Source of the DNA: Planctomycetota bacterium | Lineage (GTDB): Bacteria > Planctomycetota > UBA8742 > UBA2392 | DNA length: 64,000 bases | Assembly: GCA_027493625.1 (NCBI GenBank) | Contig: JAOSKM010000003.1 | Location: 248,001-312,000 of the forward strand | Reading direction: 5' to 3' | In this document: piece after piece, positions 19,712 through 27,742 of the stretch | Position numbering within the stretch: position 1 is the first letter of the stretch | Layout: every line of letters begins with the position of its first letter | The notes under the pieces: generated by a model | Seen by the model: the letters and a program-made list of their open reading frames with translations, nothing else | Databases searched by the model: none | Told to the model about the DNA's origin: nothing | Translations under genes and position numbers: made by a program

Positions 19712-20497
19712 CGCCGTACGGCAACGCCACACGCGCGCAGGATCTGCGCACTTTGACAACTGGCAGACGATGAGGATGTTCTGGGCAAGGATGACCCTGA
19801 AAAAGCCGCTTGAACCACAATCAAGCTGGGAAGCATGTTCACTTGCGACCTGGCCCATACCCGTGGGAGGCAAGCGCCACCTGAGCAGTCGCGCGCGGCA
19901 TGCCCAAACCGCGTGCAAACCCATGACTGCTGCGAAGCCGCAGAGAACCGGTAATCGTGCTAGGCCGGATAAGCGACAACGTGACCCCGCTGAATCTCTG
20001 TAAGTGAACTACGCTCGCCGCTGAGGGCCGCGGACTCCCCCGCGAGACAGCCGGGAACATCCTGCACTCGACAAGCGCCCGTGTAACACAGCTGAAGACG
20101 CCTTCAGGCGAGTCTGTGCGCGGGGGTGCGCTGTGGTCGCAACATCGTCCTGCCTTCATTTCGCGGAAACTGCGTGCCAGGTGGCGCGGGTAGCGAAGGT
20201 ATGCCGCCGCCGAGACTGGTGGCGGCAGTGCAGGGCCAACTGCCGGGTTGTAGTCTGGCTTCTGTCATCTGAAGCTAAAGACGGAGCGGTGACGTGCGCC
20301 GTTCTCACTCCGGGCACAGCAGAGGATCGAGTACGTGGACCAGACCGGACGCAGCATCGCGAACCGCTTTCTCCGATGCTGCTCAGCGACCTGGTGGGGC
20401 TCTGCTGGTCATACCATGGGCGATCTCCCTCGCGCGCGCGTAGCATGGGGCTGTTCCGTCAGCGCGAGACACAGTGGCTCACTGAAGACAATTGTCG
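19712..20497. other. Gap with no supportable gene
   Basis: The 786 bases contain open frames on both strands, but none has recognisable motifs or a credible ribosome-binding site. A possible hairpin with 9-bp arms (GCAGCATCG and CGATGCTGC, about 20352-20384) is the only structure noted. Confidence 0.4.
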
Positions 20498-20788
20498 CTA
20501 GATTCTGCCTGTCTTGTCCGCCAGGTCATCCTTGTCGTCGATCTCGATCAGGTCCTGATCATCGTCGTCCGGCAGTTCGCCGCACATGAAGTCGATCAGG
20601 CTTGACTTCGGCACCAATGCGCCCTTGAAGCCCTTGTCCACGGCCGCGAGGTTGCCGTCCGTGATCCAGCGCCTCACTGTTCGCTCGGTTACCCGTACCA
20701 GTGCGGCCACTTCATACACCTCAAGCAGACTCGGCTTGCGACGCCAGGCGTTGACGAGATGGCTCCGTGCGTAGCTGCGTATCTCCAT
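20498..20788 (-). CDS. Helix-turn-helix protein, excisionase/AlpA-like
   Basis: A protein of 96 residues. LLEVYEVAALVRVTERTVRR followed by WITDGNLAAVDKG is an excisionase-type HTH, the second such protein in E1. The tail ELPDDDDQDLIEIDDKDDLA is very acidic, which is unusual for a DNA-binding protein and could be an interaction segment. The start at 20788 has AAGGA upstream; the longer frame to 20893 lacks one. Confidence 0.6.
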   Translation of the reverse strand: MEIRSYARSHLVNAWRRKPSLLEVYEVAALVRVTERTVRRWITDGNLAAVDKGFKGALVPKSSLIDFMCGELPDDDDQDLIEIDDKDDLADKTGRI

Positions 20789-20905
20789 GACTTCTGGTCC
20801 TTTGCGCGTTCCTGACTGATTGCGAAAGCCATGTAGTCGAATGTCCGGTTGTGTCAGGCAAGCAACATCATTCGCGCGTGTCGCCCCACCCACATCGACC
20901 TGAAT

Positions 20906-21457
20906 TCAGGACGCGGACTCTGTACCCATGTAGCTTTCCGGGGGCACAGTGCCCGGCCCGGAAATACTTTGTTGTCGTTTCAGCCTACAGTTCCGAGCGC
21001 GCGTTTCCCGTCCTCGGGCCAGTGCTGCCAGCGACCTCGCCCGCCCATCACTCGTTTTCGCCCCGCAAGATTTCCCGCCGTGCTTCCGACAACGGCTGCG
21101 CTTGCCGGTGACCGGGTTCATTACTGCCCGCGCGCGGCAAGCGTGCCCATCCCGGCACTTCGCGCCGCATAGCGGCACCGGCTCTGTCGCTGCTTCTGGC
21201 CCGCGTAGGGTAGTCGATTCGTTCCGCTCATAAAAACCCGTCCTCAGCCGACGCCAGAGCTTTCTACGGGCTGCCAGCTGCTGCGTCGGGTCCCAGTGGT
21301 ACAGCCCGTGCAGGCCGCATGCTTCGCCAAACTCAGGGTGGAGCGGAATCCGGTGATACTGGATTCGGAAACGGATGCGCGTCCCGTCTTCCCGATGCAG
21401 AGGATGGGGTCCATCGTCCCACCAGGGCCGACCGTCGAATCTGTGTGCTTCTGGCAT
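20906..21457 (-). CDS. HGGxSTG-like cysteine-rich protein
   Basis: A protein of 183 residues. Its second half, CGAKCRDGHACRARAV... then SRCRKHGGKSCGAKTSDGRA, matches the short mobile-element motif C-A--R-G--C...RCR-HGGKSTG-T--G, with Cys in place of Ser/Thr in the HGGxST core. The biochemical role of this family is not established to my knowledge. The N-terminal half (GRPWWDDGPHPLHREDGTRI) is unique. ATG 21457 is preceded by CAGGA. Confidence 0.55.
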   Translation of the reverse strand: MPEAHRFDGRPWWDDGPHPLHREDGTRIRFRIQYHRIPLHPEFGEACGLHGLYHWDPTQQLAARRKLWRRLRTGFYERNESTTLRGPEAATEPVPLCGAKCRDGHACRARAVMNPVTGKRSRCRKHGGKSCGAKTSDGRARSLAALARGRETRARNCRLKRQQSISGPGTVPPESYMGTESAS

Positions 21458-21537
21458 GGCGCATTCCTGCCAAACCCACTCGGCAATCATTGTCCAGCAA
21501 GACATGCCTTGTTGCAACCTACTTGCAAATATCGATT

Positions 21538-21555
21538 ATACTTGGTATCAAGTAT
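21538..21555. promoter_or_regulatory. Operator-like palindrome
   Basis: ATACTTG and CAAGTAT flank GTAT, a perfect 7-bp dyad about 80 bp upstream of the HGGxSTG gene start. The surrounding bases are unusually AT-rich for this window (TGCAAATATCGATTATA), as expected of a promoter/operator region. The regulator is unknown. Confidence 0.4.
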
Positions 21556-21681
21556 CGACAGAGACGGAGAAGTACGGTCAAACGGCCGTGGAAGCCCATC
21601 CGGCAAGCCTTCCCGCCCTCCCCCAGCAAGAGAGCACCGCCCCGCAAGGGGGAGTACAGTGCCGGGCTCGAACAAACGCAA

Positions 21682-21708
21682 GCCCGCCCCGGCAATGTCG
21701 GGGCGGGC
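21682..21708 (-). terminator. Rho-independent terminator, usable both ways
   Basis: GCCCGCCCCG (21682-21691) and CGGGGCGGGC (21699-21708) form a perfect 10-bp stem with a 7-nt loop. On the plus strand it is followed by ATTGGTTTTTT; on the minus strand by a weaker TTGCGTTTG. It lies just after the serine recombinase stop codon. Confidence 0.7.
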
Positions 21709-21739
21709 ATTGGTTTTTTCCCGTTCCGGTTGTGTCTGC

Positions 21740-22462
21740 TTACTCTGCCGCGCGGCGTTCAAGGGTGGTGAGCACGCTGACCAGGTTGGACCGCTGCCAC
21801 TTCTTGCCCTGCTTGGTCTTGCGTCCAAGCCGGTTCAGTTCGCCCACGATCTTGCGCTGGCTCAGGCCCTTGGATTGCAGGTCGGCGATGATGCGCAGGG
21901 TTTCCTGCTCGGCGCCGTCGCGCTTGAGTGTGATGCCGTCTGCGCACAGCTTCCAGCCAAACGGAGCGTGACCCGTAGCTTCGCCTTTGGTGCGTTTGTG
22001 CGCGTGCGCTGCGGCCGTGCGCTCGGCGATGATGCCCCGCTCCATCTCCGCCAGGCTGGCAAGGATGGTGAAGAAGAACCGGCCCATGGCGCTGCCGGTG
22101 TCGAGCTTTTCGCTGATGCTGTGCAGGCTGCCGTTGCACTTCTCGATGGCCTGCGCGATCTCCAGGGCGTCGATGGTGTTCCGCGCCAGTCGGTCCAGCT
22201 TGTAGACCACCAGGGCGTTTGCCCGGCCTTTGCAGACGCTTTCCAGGGCCTTTTGAAGCTCGGGGCGGTTGTCGGCCCGCTTGCCCGAAAGGCCGGCATC
22301 CACGTGGATGTTCAGCAACTCCATGCTGTTCAGCTCACAGTAAGCCCTGATTTTGGCTTCCTGTGCCTCCAGACTCACGCCTTCGGCTGCCTGGCCTTCG
22401 GTGGAGACACGCACGTATCCGATTGCGCGGAATGGCTCGTTTGACTTGGGTTTTCGTTTCAT
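21740..22462 (-). CDS. Serine recombinase (resolvase/invertase family)
   Basis: A protein of 240 residues. The catalytic domain is clear: IGYVRVSTEGQA with the nucleophilic serine, LVVYKLDRLARN, and GRFFFTILASLAEMERGIIAERT. The C-terminus (PFGWKLCADG...LSQRKIVGELNRLG) is a short recombinase/HTH region, so it is longer than classic resolvases but far shorter than large serine integrases. It may resolve dimers or invert a segment; no paired sites were identified. It is the last gene of an ArdC-ATPase-recombinase run on this strand. Confidence 0.88.
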   Translation of the reverse strand: MKRKPKSNEPFRAIGYVRVSTEGQAAEGVSLEAQEAKIRAYCELNSMELLNIHVDAGLSGKRADNRPELQKALESVCKGRANALVVYKLDRLARNTIDALEIAQAIEKCNGSLHSISEKLDTGSAMGRFFFTILASLAEMERGIIAERTAAAHAHKRTKGEATGHAPFGWKLCADGITLKRDGAEQETLRIIADLQSKGLSQRKIVGELNRLGRKTKQGKKWQRSNLVSVLTTLERRAAE

Positions 22463-22530
22463 GGCTGTTTCCTTTTAGGTCGGAATCGGGGCGGTTTCCC
22501 GCCCCTTTCCGGCCGGTTTGTGGTTGGTTT

Positions 22531-23199
22531 CTAGGCTGCCTGCGCGGCTTCGCGGTACATCTCGAAGCCTTCGATCTCCGACAGCACTGCCCGCATGTTG
22601 TTCTTGTGCTTGCGCACCAGGGCCAGGTAATCCTTGGCTTCCGCCCCGCCCAAGCCTTCCGCTTCGGCGATGCGTTGCGCTTCCTTGGCGAAGGCTTCCG
22701 CCAAACCCTGGTTGGTCAGCGAGAGCGGGATGCAGCGAGACTTGAGCGGCCCGTCAAACGCGCCGAACAGGTCATCCTTGCCCCTGCCTTCGGTGGTGGT
22801 GAACACAACGGCCACCTTGGCGGGAAGTTTCTCCAGCATGGTCAGCCAGAGCTGCACGCCCTTGGGCGTCATGTTGTGGCTCTCGTTGATGATGACGCAT
22901 CGGAAGCCGCCACCCCAAGACTTCAGCGAGAGCTTTTCGCGCAGATCGGAGACCGCGCGGCCGTCACAATCCGGGCCGTCAAGCTCGATCACGTCCATGC
23001 AGGGGTCCGCGTCAAGCTCACGGGCGATCAGATGGGCGAGGGTGGTTTTGCCGGTGCCGCTTGGGCCGTCAATCCAGAGAGCGAAGGGCTTGCCGGTGCT
23101 TTTGGAACGGTTTGCTATGGCTTTCGCCTTGGCTGCCGCCTTGTCGTTGCCGATGAAGGCAGACCAATCGGCGGGGCGGTAATCTTCGAACAGTGGCAT
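22531..23199 (-). CDS. AAA ATPase, clamp-loader/RuvB-like
   Basis: A protein of 222 residues. Walker A is WIDGPSGTGKTTLAHL. The second acidic motif reads VIINESHNM, where the canonical DExH-type acidic residue is partly replaced (NES). A sensor-1-like region is VAVVFTTTEG, followed by an arginine in LKSRCIPLSL. This layout matches small clamp-loader-like AAA proteins of plasmids and phages. ATG 23199 has AAAGGA six bases upstream. It is preceded by ArdC, which points to a DNA-transfer or replication role. Confidence 0.7.
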   Translation of the reverse strand: MPLFEDYRPADWSAFIGNDKAAAKAKAIANRSKSTGKPFALWIDGPSGTGKTTLAHLIARELDADPCMDVIELDGPDCDGRAVSDLREKLSLKSWGGGFRCVIINESHNMTPKGVQLWLTMLEKLPAKVAVVFTTTEGRGKDDLFGAFDGPLKSRCIPLSLTNQGLAEAFAKEAQRIAEAEGLGGAEAKDYLALVRKHKNNMRAVLSEIEGFEMYREAAQAA

Positions 23200-23254
23200 G
23201 GCGTTTCCTTTCGCGCGGCCCGGTGTCGATGCACCGGGCCGCTTCTCATGTTGG

Positions 23255-24094
23255 TTAGGCTGCCTGCGCGGCAACGGTTTCGGTTACGGTTTCGGCGACG
23301 GATTCGGCTTCGAGGATGAAGGACAGGACAGCCTCAATGCGGGCGAGAAGGCGCGTGACGGCCTTGGCTGCATCCTGGCGATAGTGCTGGATGTAGCGCA
23401 GGGCGTTGTGTTCGTAGGCGATGCCGTAGAGCTTGCACAGGGCTGCCGCGCAGAACTCCGCCACCACTTCGCCGTCCTTGTAAGCCGCTTCATCCTTGCG
23501 CCTGGCGCGTTTCATGCTGCCCAGGTAATCGTCAACGGCATGTGCGAGCTCGTGGAACCATGTAGCGGTGTCGTGCGTGCACAGCTCGATTGCCTTGTGT
23601 TTCGGGATGTAGCGGCCCATGAAGTCGGCCAGGGCGGGGCAGTAGGACACTTGCACGCCGATGCGCTCTGCAACGGTTTGCAGGGGCGGCAGGGCTTCCG
23701 GTGCGTAGCTGCTGGTTTCGAGGGGCTGGCCTTCGGTGTCTTCGAAGCGGAACACCGGGATTCCGCGGAAGCCGATCAGGGCCAGACCGGATTCGGGGTT
23801 TTCCTTGTCGCGTTTCACCAGCACCGGCCCAAGGATGTAAATGGCCTTGCTGCCCTTGCGCACGTTGCGGCCCGCTTCCTTCCACTGCTGGAAGCCGCGT
23901 GCATCGGCCGTGCCTTGCACCAGCATGAGAAGGCGATTGCCCAGCGACCACTTCGCGCAGGGCAGATCGGACTTTGACGCCAGGACCGATTGAGCAAGAA
24001 GGGCGGGAAGCTCGCCGCTTTCCCAAACGCGCAGCACCGACTGCGCAGCCATGTTGGCGCGTTCACGCGCCGTGATACCATCACGAACAGCCAT
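23255..24094 (-). CDS. ardC: ArdC-like antirestriction protein
   Basis: A protein of 279 residues. The N-terminal part (WSLGNRLLMLVQG, FQQWKEAGRNVRKGSKAIYI) matches the ssDNA-binding domain of ArdC; the C-terminal part has the metallopeptidase motif HELAH in TATWFHELAHAVDDYLG. ArdC proteins protect incoming single-stranded DNA of conjugative elements from host restriction. The start at 24094 has AGGAG eight bases upstream. Its presence on the same island as a restriction operon is notable. Confidence 0.8.
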   Translation of the reverse strand: MAVRDGITARERANMAAQSVLRVWESGELPALLAQSVLASKSDLPCAKWSLGNRLLMLVQGTADARGFQQWKEAGRNVRKGSKAIYILGPVLVKRDKENPESGLALIGFRGIPVFRFEDTEGQPLETSSYAPEALPPLQTVAERIGVQVSYCPALADFMGRYIPKHKAIELCTHDTATWFHELAHAVDDYLGSMKRARRKDEAAYKDGEVVAEFCAAALCKLYGIAYEHNALRYIQHYRQDAAKAVTRLLARIEAVLSFILEAESVAETVTETVAAQAA

Positions 24095-24127
24095 GATCTA
24101 ACTCCTAGACAGTTAGGTTCTGGTCAG

Positions 24128-24302
24128 GCCCGTCAGGGATTGCCGTCCCTGGCGGGCTGCCTTACTTCATCGGGCAACATGCCCGACACCGGGAACAATC
24201 GCACGCCACCAAAAGACCGTCAACAGGAAATTGGACTAGCACCGAACAGAGATAGTCCAATCGACGGCAGCAAGCGGGTTTGCAGGCGAAAAAATTTTTT
24301 CG
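24128..24302. promoter_or_regulatory. Series of hairpins upstream of ardC
   Basis: Three structures lie in order. A 12-bp stem with one G-T pair has arms 24128-24139 and 24146-24157 and loop TTGCCG. A perfect 9-bp stem has arms 24230-24238 and 24253-24261. A perfect 16-bp palindrome, CGAAAAAATTTTTTCG, lies at 24287-24302. They would form part of the ardC leader on the minus strand. I cannot tell attenuators from operators. Confidence 0.45.
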
Positions 24303-24340
24303 GCAATCTGCTTGCGCGCCCAAAGCCGAAGGAAATCCAA

Positions 24341-24815
24341 ACCGCATCGGAAGGCTTGCACGCAATGGCAGCAGGAAAGCGCACGCGCGAAACGTAACGG
24401 AAAGCGAAGCGTAAGCGGCGGTGAACCGAAGGAAGGCAACCGTACCTGCCGCACGTCATCCAGCAGCAAGAAGGCGTATCACCCGGCAGGAAGGCGCGTC
24501 ATCCTGGCGCACGCGCCAGGGCAAACCGGCAGGCCATCCAGCACCGGCCGATAAACACCACCGAAACCCACCAGAAACCCGCCCAAAATCGAACGCAAGG
24601 CAGACCAGAACCAGCCCCAAAGCCGCCAGAAACCGCACGCAAACGCGCAGGAAAACGCAGCGAAAAGCCCACCCAAACCCGGTCGAAACCAGCAGGAAAG
24701 GCCAAGCGAACCACCGGGCCACCCAAGCGAAGCCCCACAAACACCCTCAGGAAAAGACCCCCGGGAGCCCCCCACGCCCCCCAACACCTCAAGGCCAAGC
24801 CGCCAACAAGCTTGA
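24341..24815. other. Non-coding tract almost lacking T on the plus strand
   Basis: The gap between ardC and the FRG gene is T-poor on the plus strand, and 24543-24810 contains only about five T in 268 bases. It is built from irregular phrases such as CCAGAAACC, GCGCAGGAAAACGC and CACCCAAACCC. Open frames through it give only low-complexity Lys/Arg/Pro (plus) or Gly/Val/Phe-rich (minus) peptides, which I do not accept as genes. Confidence 0.5.
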
Positions 24816-24849
24816 ATCACAATCCCGCGTAGCGAGGGAAAGGCTGCTT

Positions 24850-25958
24850 TCAGCCGCACTCCGGCTCCGTCGCCGGTATGTAGTCCAGATCCGGGGCTGG
24901 CAGCCAGGATTCGTCCTCCATCCCCTGCCGCACGTTGTCCAAGGTTGGCATTAGCTTGTATCGAGTGATACGCCACCGTTGCAGACGGTCCAGGACGGCC
25001 TTTGCGTACGTAGCCGGAACCTCAAGCCGTTGAAGAATAGGCTTGTCTGGATCGCTCAACCGGGCCGCTTCTGCCCGGTGCAATTGCGCTATAGCCCACT
25101 GCAATGTGGGGAATCGGCCGCTGTCCAAAAACGAAGCCTCCCAACCATGAATCCAGGTAAAGAGGCCATCTTGGGCGTGAAGGTAGCTGTGCCCCGCTCG
25201 CCGCGCATTGAAATACAGGACGCCAGGATTCTCGCGCTTGTTGTGATCCTCCCAGTAGGTCGTCGCCAGTTGACGTAAAGTGCGAAGGTTGAGCGCCCAC
25301 ACCACGAAGCTGCCTTGCGGTGTTCTGCAACGAAGGTGACTCTCCGCTGCCCAGTAAAGTGCTACATAAGGATTTCTGGTCCAATCCAACAACTTCGTCG
25401 GAATGCCGTGGTGTTGTGCGAACGCCGTTGCTTGCTCTGGCTGGGGGAAATCAGTTTGTCACGGTGGAAAGGATAGTGCCGCGCATCTGCTGGAAACTGC
25501 GGTCCGCCCATTGCAACGTCAATGCCCAACTCGTCAGCCAACTCAACGAAACGATCTTGGAGCAGACGCTCCCAGTGTATTTGCGTTACCAATTGCGTTG
25601 CCCATTCGCGCAGGCTCCTCTTATTGTCGTCGTCCTTTTGCCTTGAAAGCCTGTGTGCGATGGGCGGCAACTTTTCAAAGCACTGCCGCATCCACTTTTC
25701 CGCGTAATCTCCAGCTAGTTTTAAAGAGTACGCCCAATTCGGATGCTTCAGTGTCTCCTTCCGCCAGGCTGAAGGCTTCAACTCGTGGGCCTTGGATTCT
25801 CCGCGGAACACCCAAGAGCCAACCCGTCCAGCTCCCCAGAGTGGGTTGGCGGGATCAAATGCCCTAAACACCGCTTCGACCGATTCGAGATGTTCGGCCG
25901 GTGGCAGGATGCCGCTTGATTGCTGCTGCTCCTCGCCCTGCCCGGAATTGCTCATCAT
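24850..25958 (-). CDS. FRG-domain protein (one frameshift)
   Basis: About 369 residues after adding one base. WVFRGESKAHELKPSAWRKE gives the FRG domain signature; after the break, FAQHHGIPTKLLDWTRNP and YVALYWAAE complete it. FRG-domain proteins are common in phage-defence islands and prophages; their activity is not well established. The frame breaks in the G5 run at 25443-25447; one more base joins LISPQPEQATAFAQHHG. The start ATG at 25958 has GAGAGG just upstream. It follows the EVE-HNH gene by 22 bp, the last gene of the restriction operon. Confidence 0.75.
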
Positions 25959-25980
25959 TGGCCTCTCTGGGCACGTGCCG

Positions 25981-27666
25981 CTACGCTTTCCCAAAATGTT
26001 TGCGTAAAGCTTTCTGCGACGGTCGGGCAGACGGAAACATGGGTTCGCGGAGCCGGACGCCCTCCAAATCTGCGTACTGCGTTCCATGAAGGCACTCACT
26101 AAGGGTGACGCGCCGGGTTTCCGGATCAATCCTAAGTTGCCCCAAATCAAATAGTGTGTGCAGGTCCGCACGCAACAGAAGGCCGTTCGTGAGGTGGTGG
26201 CTGTGCGCGCCCATGTAGGGCCGGATATGAGCAGCTTCCAAGGCTGGTTCGGCGTCGCAACCTGTGATGGCGCACTTACCATCGTATGCCGCCAGCAAGT
26301 CCGCCCGGAAGCGAGGCTGTCCGCGACGAACGGCGATAGACTTTTCCACGCGCTCGCGGCCGTCAGCTTCGTTCTCGGCGTCGAACTCGCCTTTGACATC
26401 CAGCTTGTGCGCCTGTTTGCGAACGGCCCGTTCGCTCTTGCTTTCCGTCGGCAGGTTCAGTAGCTGGCGTTCAATCGCGACCAGATTGCGTTCATCTTTA
26501 CCGATCCTGTACACTGTCGTCTGCTTGCCCTCGAATGTAGGCAGCTTCCAATCGTCGAACGGAACCCACCGCACTGGCAAGCGGTTCGGTGCGTCCGCCG
26601 GGTCACTCTCGTCGAAATAGTAGTCGCCTTCAACTACCCCGATCCCCTTCACTCGCTCGCCGTCGGCGGCAACGATCACGTGGTGTTCCTTGATCTTGGT
26701 CAGAAATTGAAGGACTTCGCCGGCCTTGCGCGATGCTGTTCGCGGATCGTCCGGGTAGTACGTTTTTGCCAGTTCTTCTCGAAGGACTTTGCGGGCGTCC
26801 TTCTTGTCGCGCAATTCACTCAGATCGCCTACATCAGCCCAACCAATCGCTGCGAATTCTCCCCTCAGCATGGCCTGCCAGATGAGATGGTTGCCGGGAA
26901 GGCGGCCACCAATTCGAGTCCCTACACGCCAGTACTTTACCGGCTTTCCGTGGCGCTCATTGCAGGCTGCGGTCAGATATAGAAGTGGCCAACCAAGTTC
27001 CGCCGCGATTGCGACGTATCGGCCGGCGCTTGCATAAAGTCCTTTGCGCTCCGGCGGCAACTGAAGCAGCTTGATCAGGTGATAGCGCTGCCAGTCGTGG
27101 TTGTGCAGGTCGTCCAGCTTTTCAGGGAACAGCAGGCTCAAGTACTTGTGTGCCCAGGCTAACTTGTACACGTCCGAGGCGGCCTTCTTGATGCCGGTTT
27201 GCAGGCGGTCGTAGGCGTCGTCGTCCGCGCGTTCCGGCAGGTCATCGAGCAGAGCCACACACTTCAGCAATTGGTCGCGTTGCTTCTCGCACAGTTCGGC
27301 AGCTCGCACAGGCGTCAGTTCTTCCTCGCCGCGTCCGCCCGTGACCCACTGGCCCGTATCGCGCTGGAACAGGCCGAACTTGAACGCACTGCCGCCTTTG
27401 ATGCTGCCGAACAGCGCCCGCGCGCTGAACTCGGCGTCGTGCTTGTACTCAAGCCAGTAGTAGAGGCTTTCCTTGCTGCCCCGACGCAGCATGTAGTGCA
27501 ACAAATCCTTGCCGTGCAGTGAGCCAAGCACTGCCGGACCGAATTTTTCCCGGAACCGGGCAAGCTGCGCCTTGTACTCTGCTTCCGCCGGCAAGCGGCC
27601 ACGTAATCGCCGCGCCTCCAGGGCAGCGGTCAGTTCGGCGGCAACCTGAGGTTCGAGGATCGGCAT
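25981..27666 (-). CDS. EVE-like domain + HNH endonuclease (type IV restriction candidate)
   Basis: A protein of 561 residues. Around residues 230-350, YWRVGTRIGGRLPGNHLIWQ, FAAIGWADVGDLSEL, VIVAADGERVKGIGVVEGDY and LPVRWV resemble an EVE/PUA-type modified-base reader. The C-terminal HNH nuclease is clear: YDGKCAITGCDAEPALEAAH, then IRPYMGAHSHHLTNGLLLRA and DLHTLFDLGQL. EVE-HNH fusions are known to restrict DNA with modified cytosines. The first 200 residues are of unknown fold. The ATG at 27666 has GGAGAG upstream. It is in an operon with Res (76 bp upstream) and FRG (22 bp downstream). Confidence 0.75.
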   Translation of the reverse strand: MPILEPQVAAELTAALEARRLRGRLPAEAEYKAQLARFREKFGPAVLGSLHGKDLLHYMLRRGSKESLYYWLEYKHDAEFSARALFGSIKGGSAFKFGLFQRDTGQWVTGGRGEEELTPVRAAELCEKQRDQLLKCVALLDDLPERADDDAYDRLQTGIKKAASDVYKLAWAHKYLSLLFPEKLDDLHNHDWQRYHLIKLLQLPPERKGLYASAGRYVAIAAELGWPLLYLTAACNERHGKPVKYWRVGTRIGGRLPGNHLIWQAMLRGEFAAIGWADVGDLSELRDKKDARKVLREELAKTYYPDDPRTASRKAGEVLQFLTKIKEHHVIVAADGERVKGIGVVEGDYYFDESDPADAPNRLPVRWVPFDDWKLPTFEGKQTTVYRIGKDERNLVAIERQLLNLPTESKSERAVRKQAHKLDVKGEFDAENEADGRERVEKSIAVRRGQPRFRADLLAAYDGKCAITGCDAEPALEAAHIRPYMGAHSHHLTNGLLLRADLHTLFDLGQLRIDPETRRVTLSECLHGTQYADLEGVRLREPMFPSARPSQKALRKHFGKA

Positions 27667-27742
27667 GATCAACGCTCTCCATGCTGCTTGGGCGTGCTGG
27701 ACTAGCTCACTCCAGCGTGCAGGTTGATAGCGGGCGGCCCGC

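Noticed and set aside
19712..20497. Possible genes in the E1 gap
   Set aside because: Open frames on both strands lack motifs and start signals; I left the gap unassigned.
24543..24810. Diversity-generating retroelement template or variable region
   Set aside because: Base depletion on one strand recalls adenine mutagenesis, but there is no reverse transcriptase or paired repeat in the window.
24421..24954. Long Lys/Arg/Pro-rich open frame on the plus strand
   Set aside because: It follows the T-poor composition, which removes most stop codons; it has no domain and runs into the FRG gene on the other strand.
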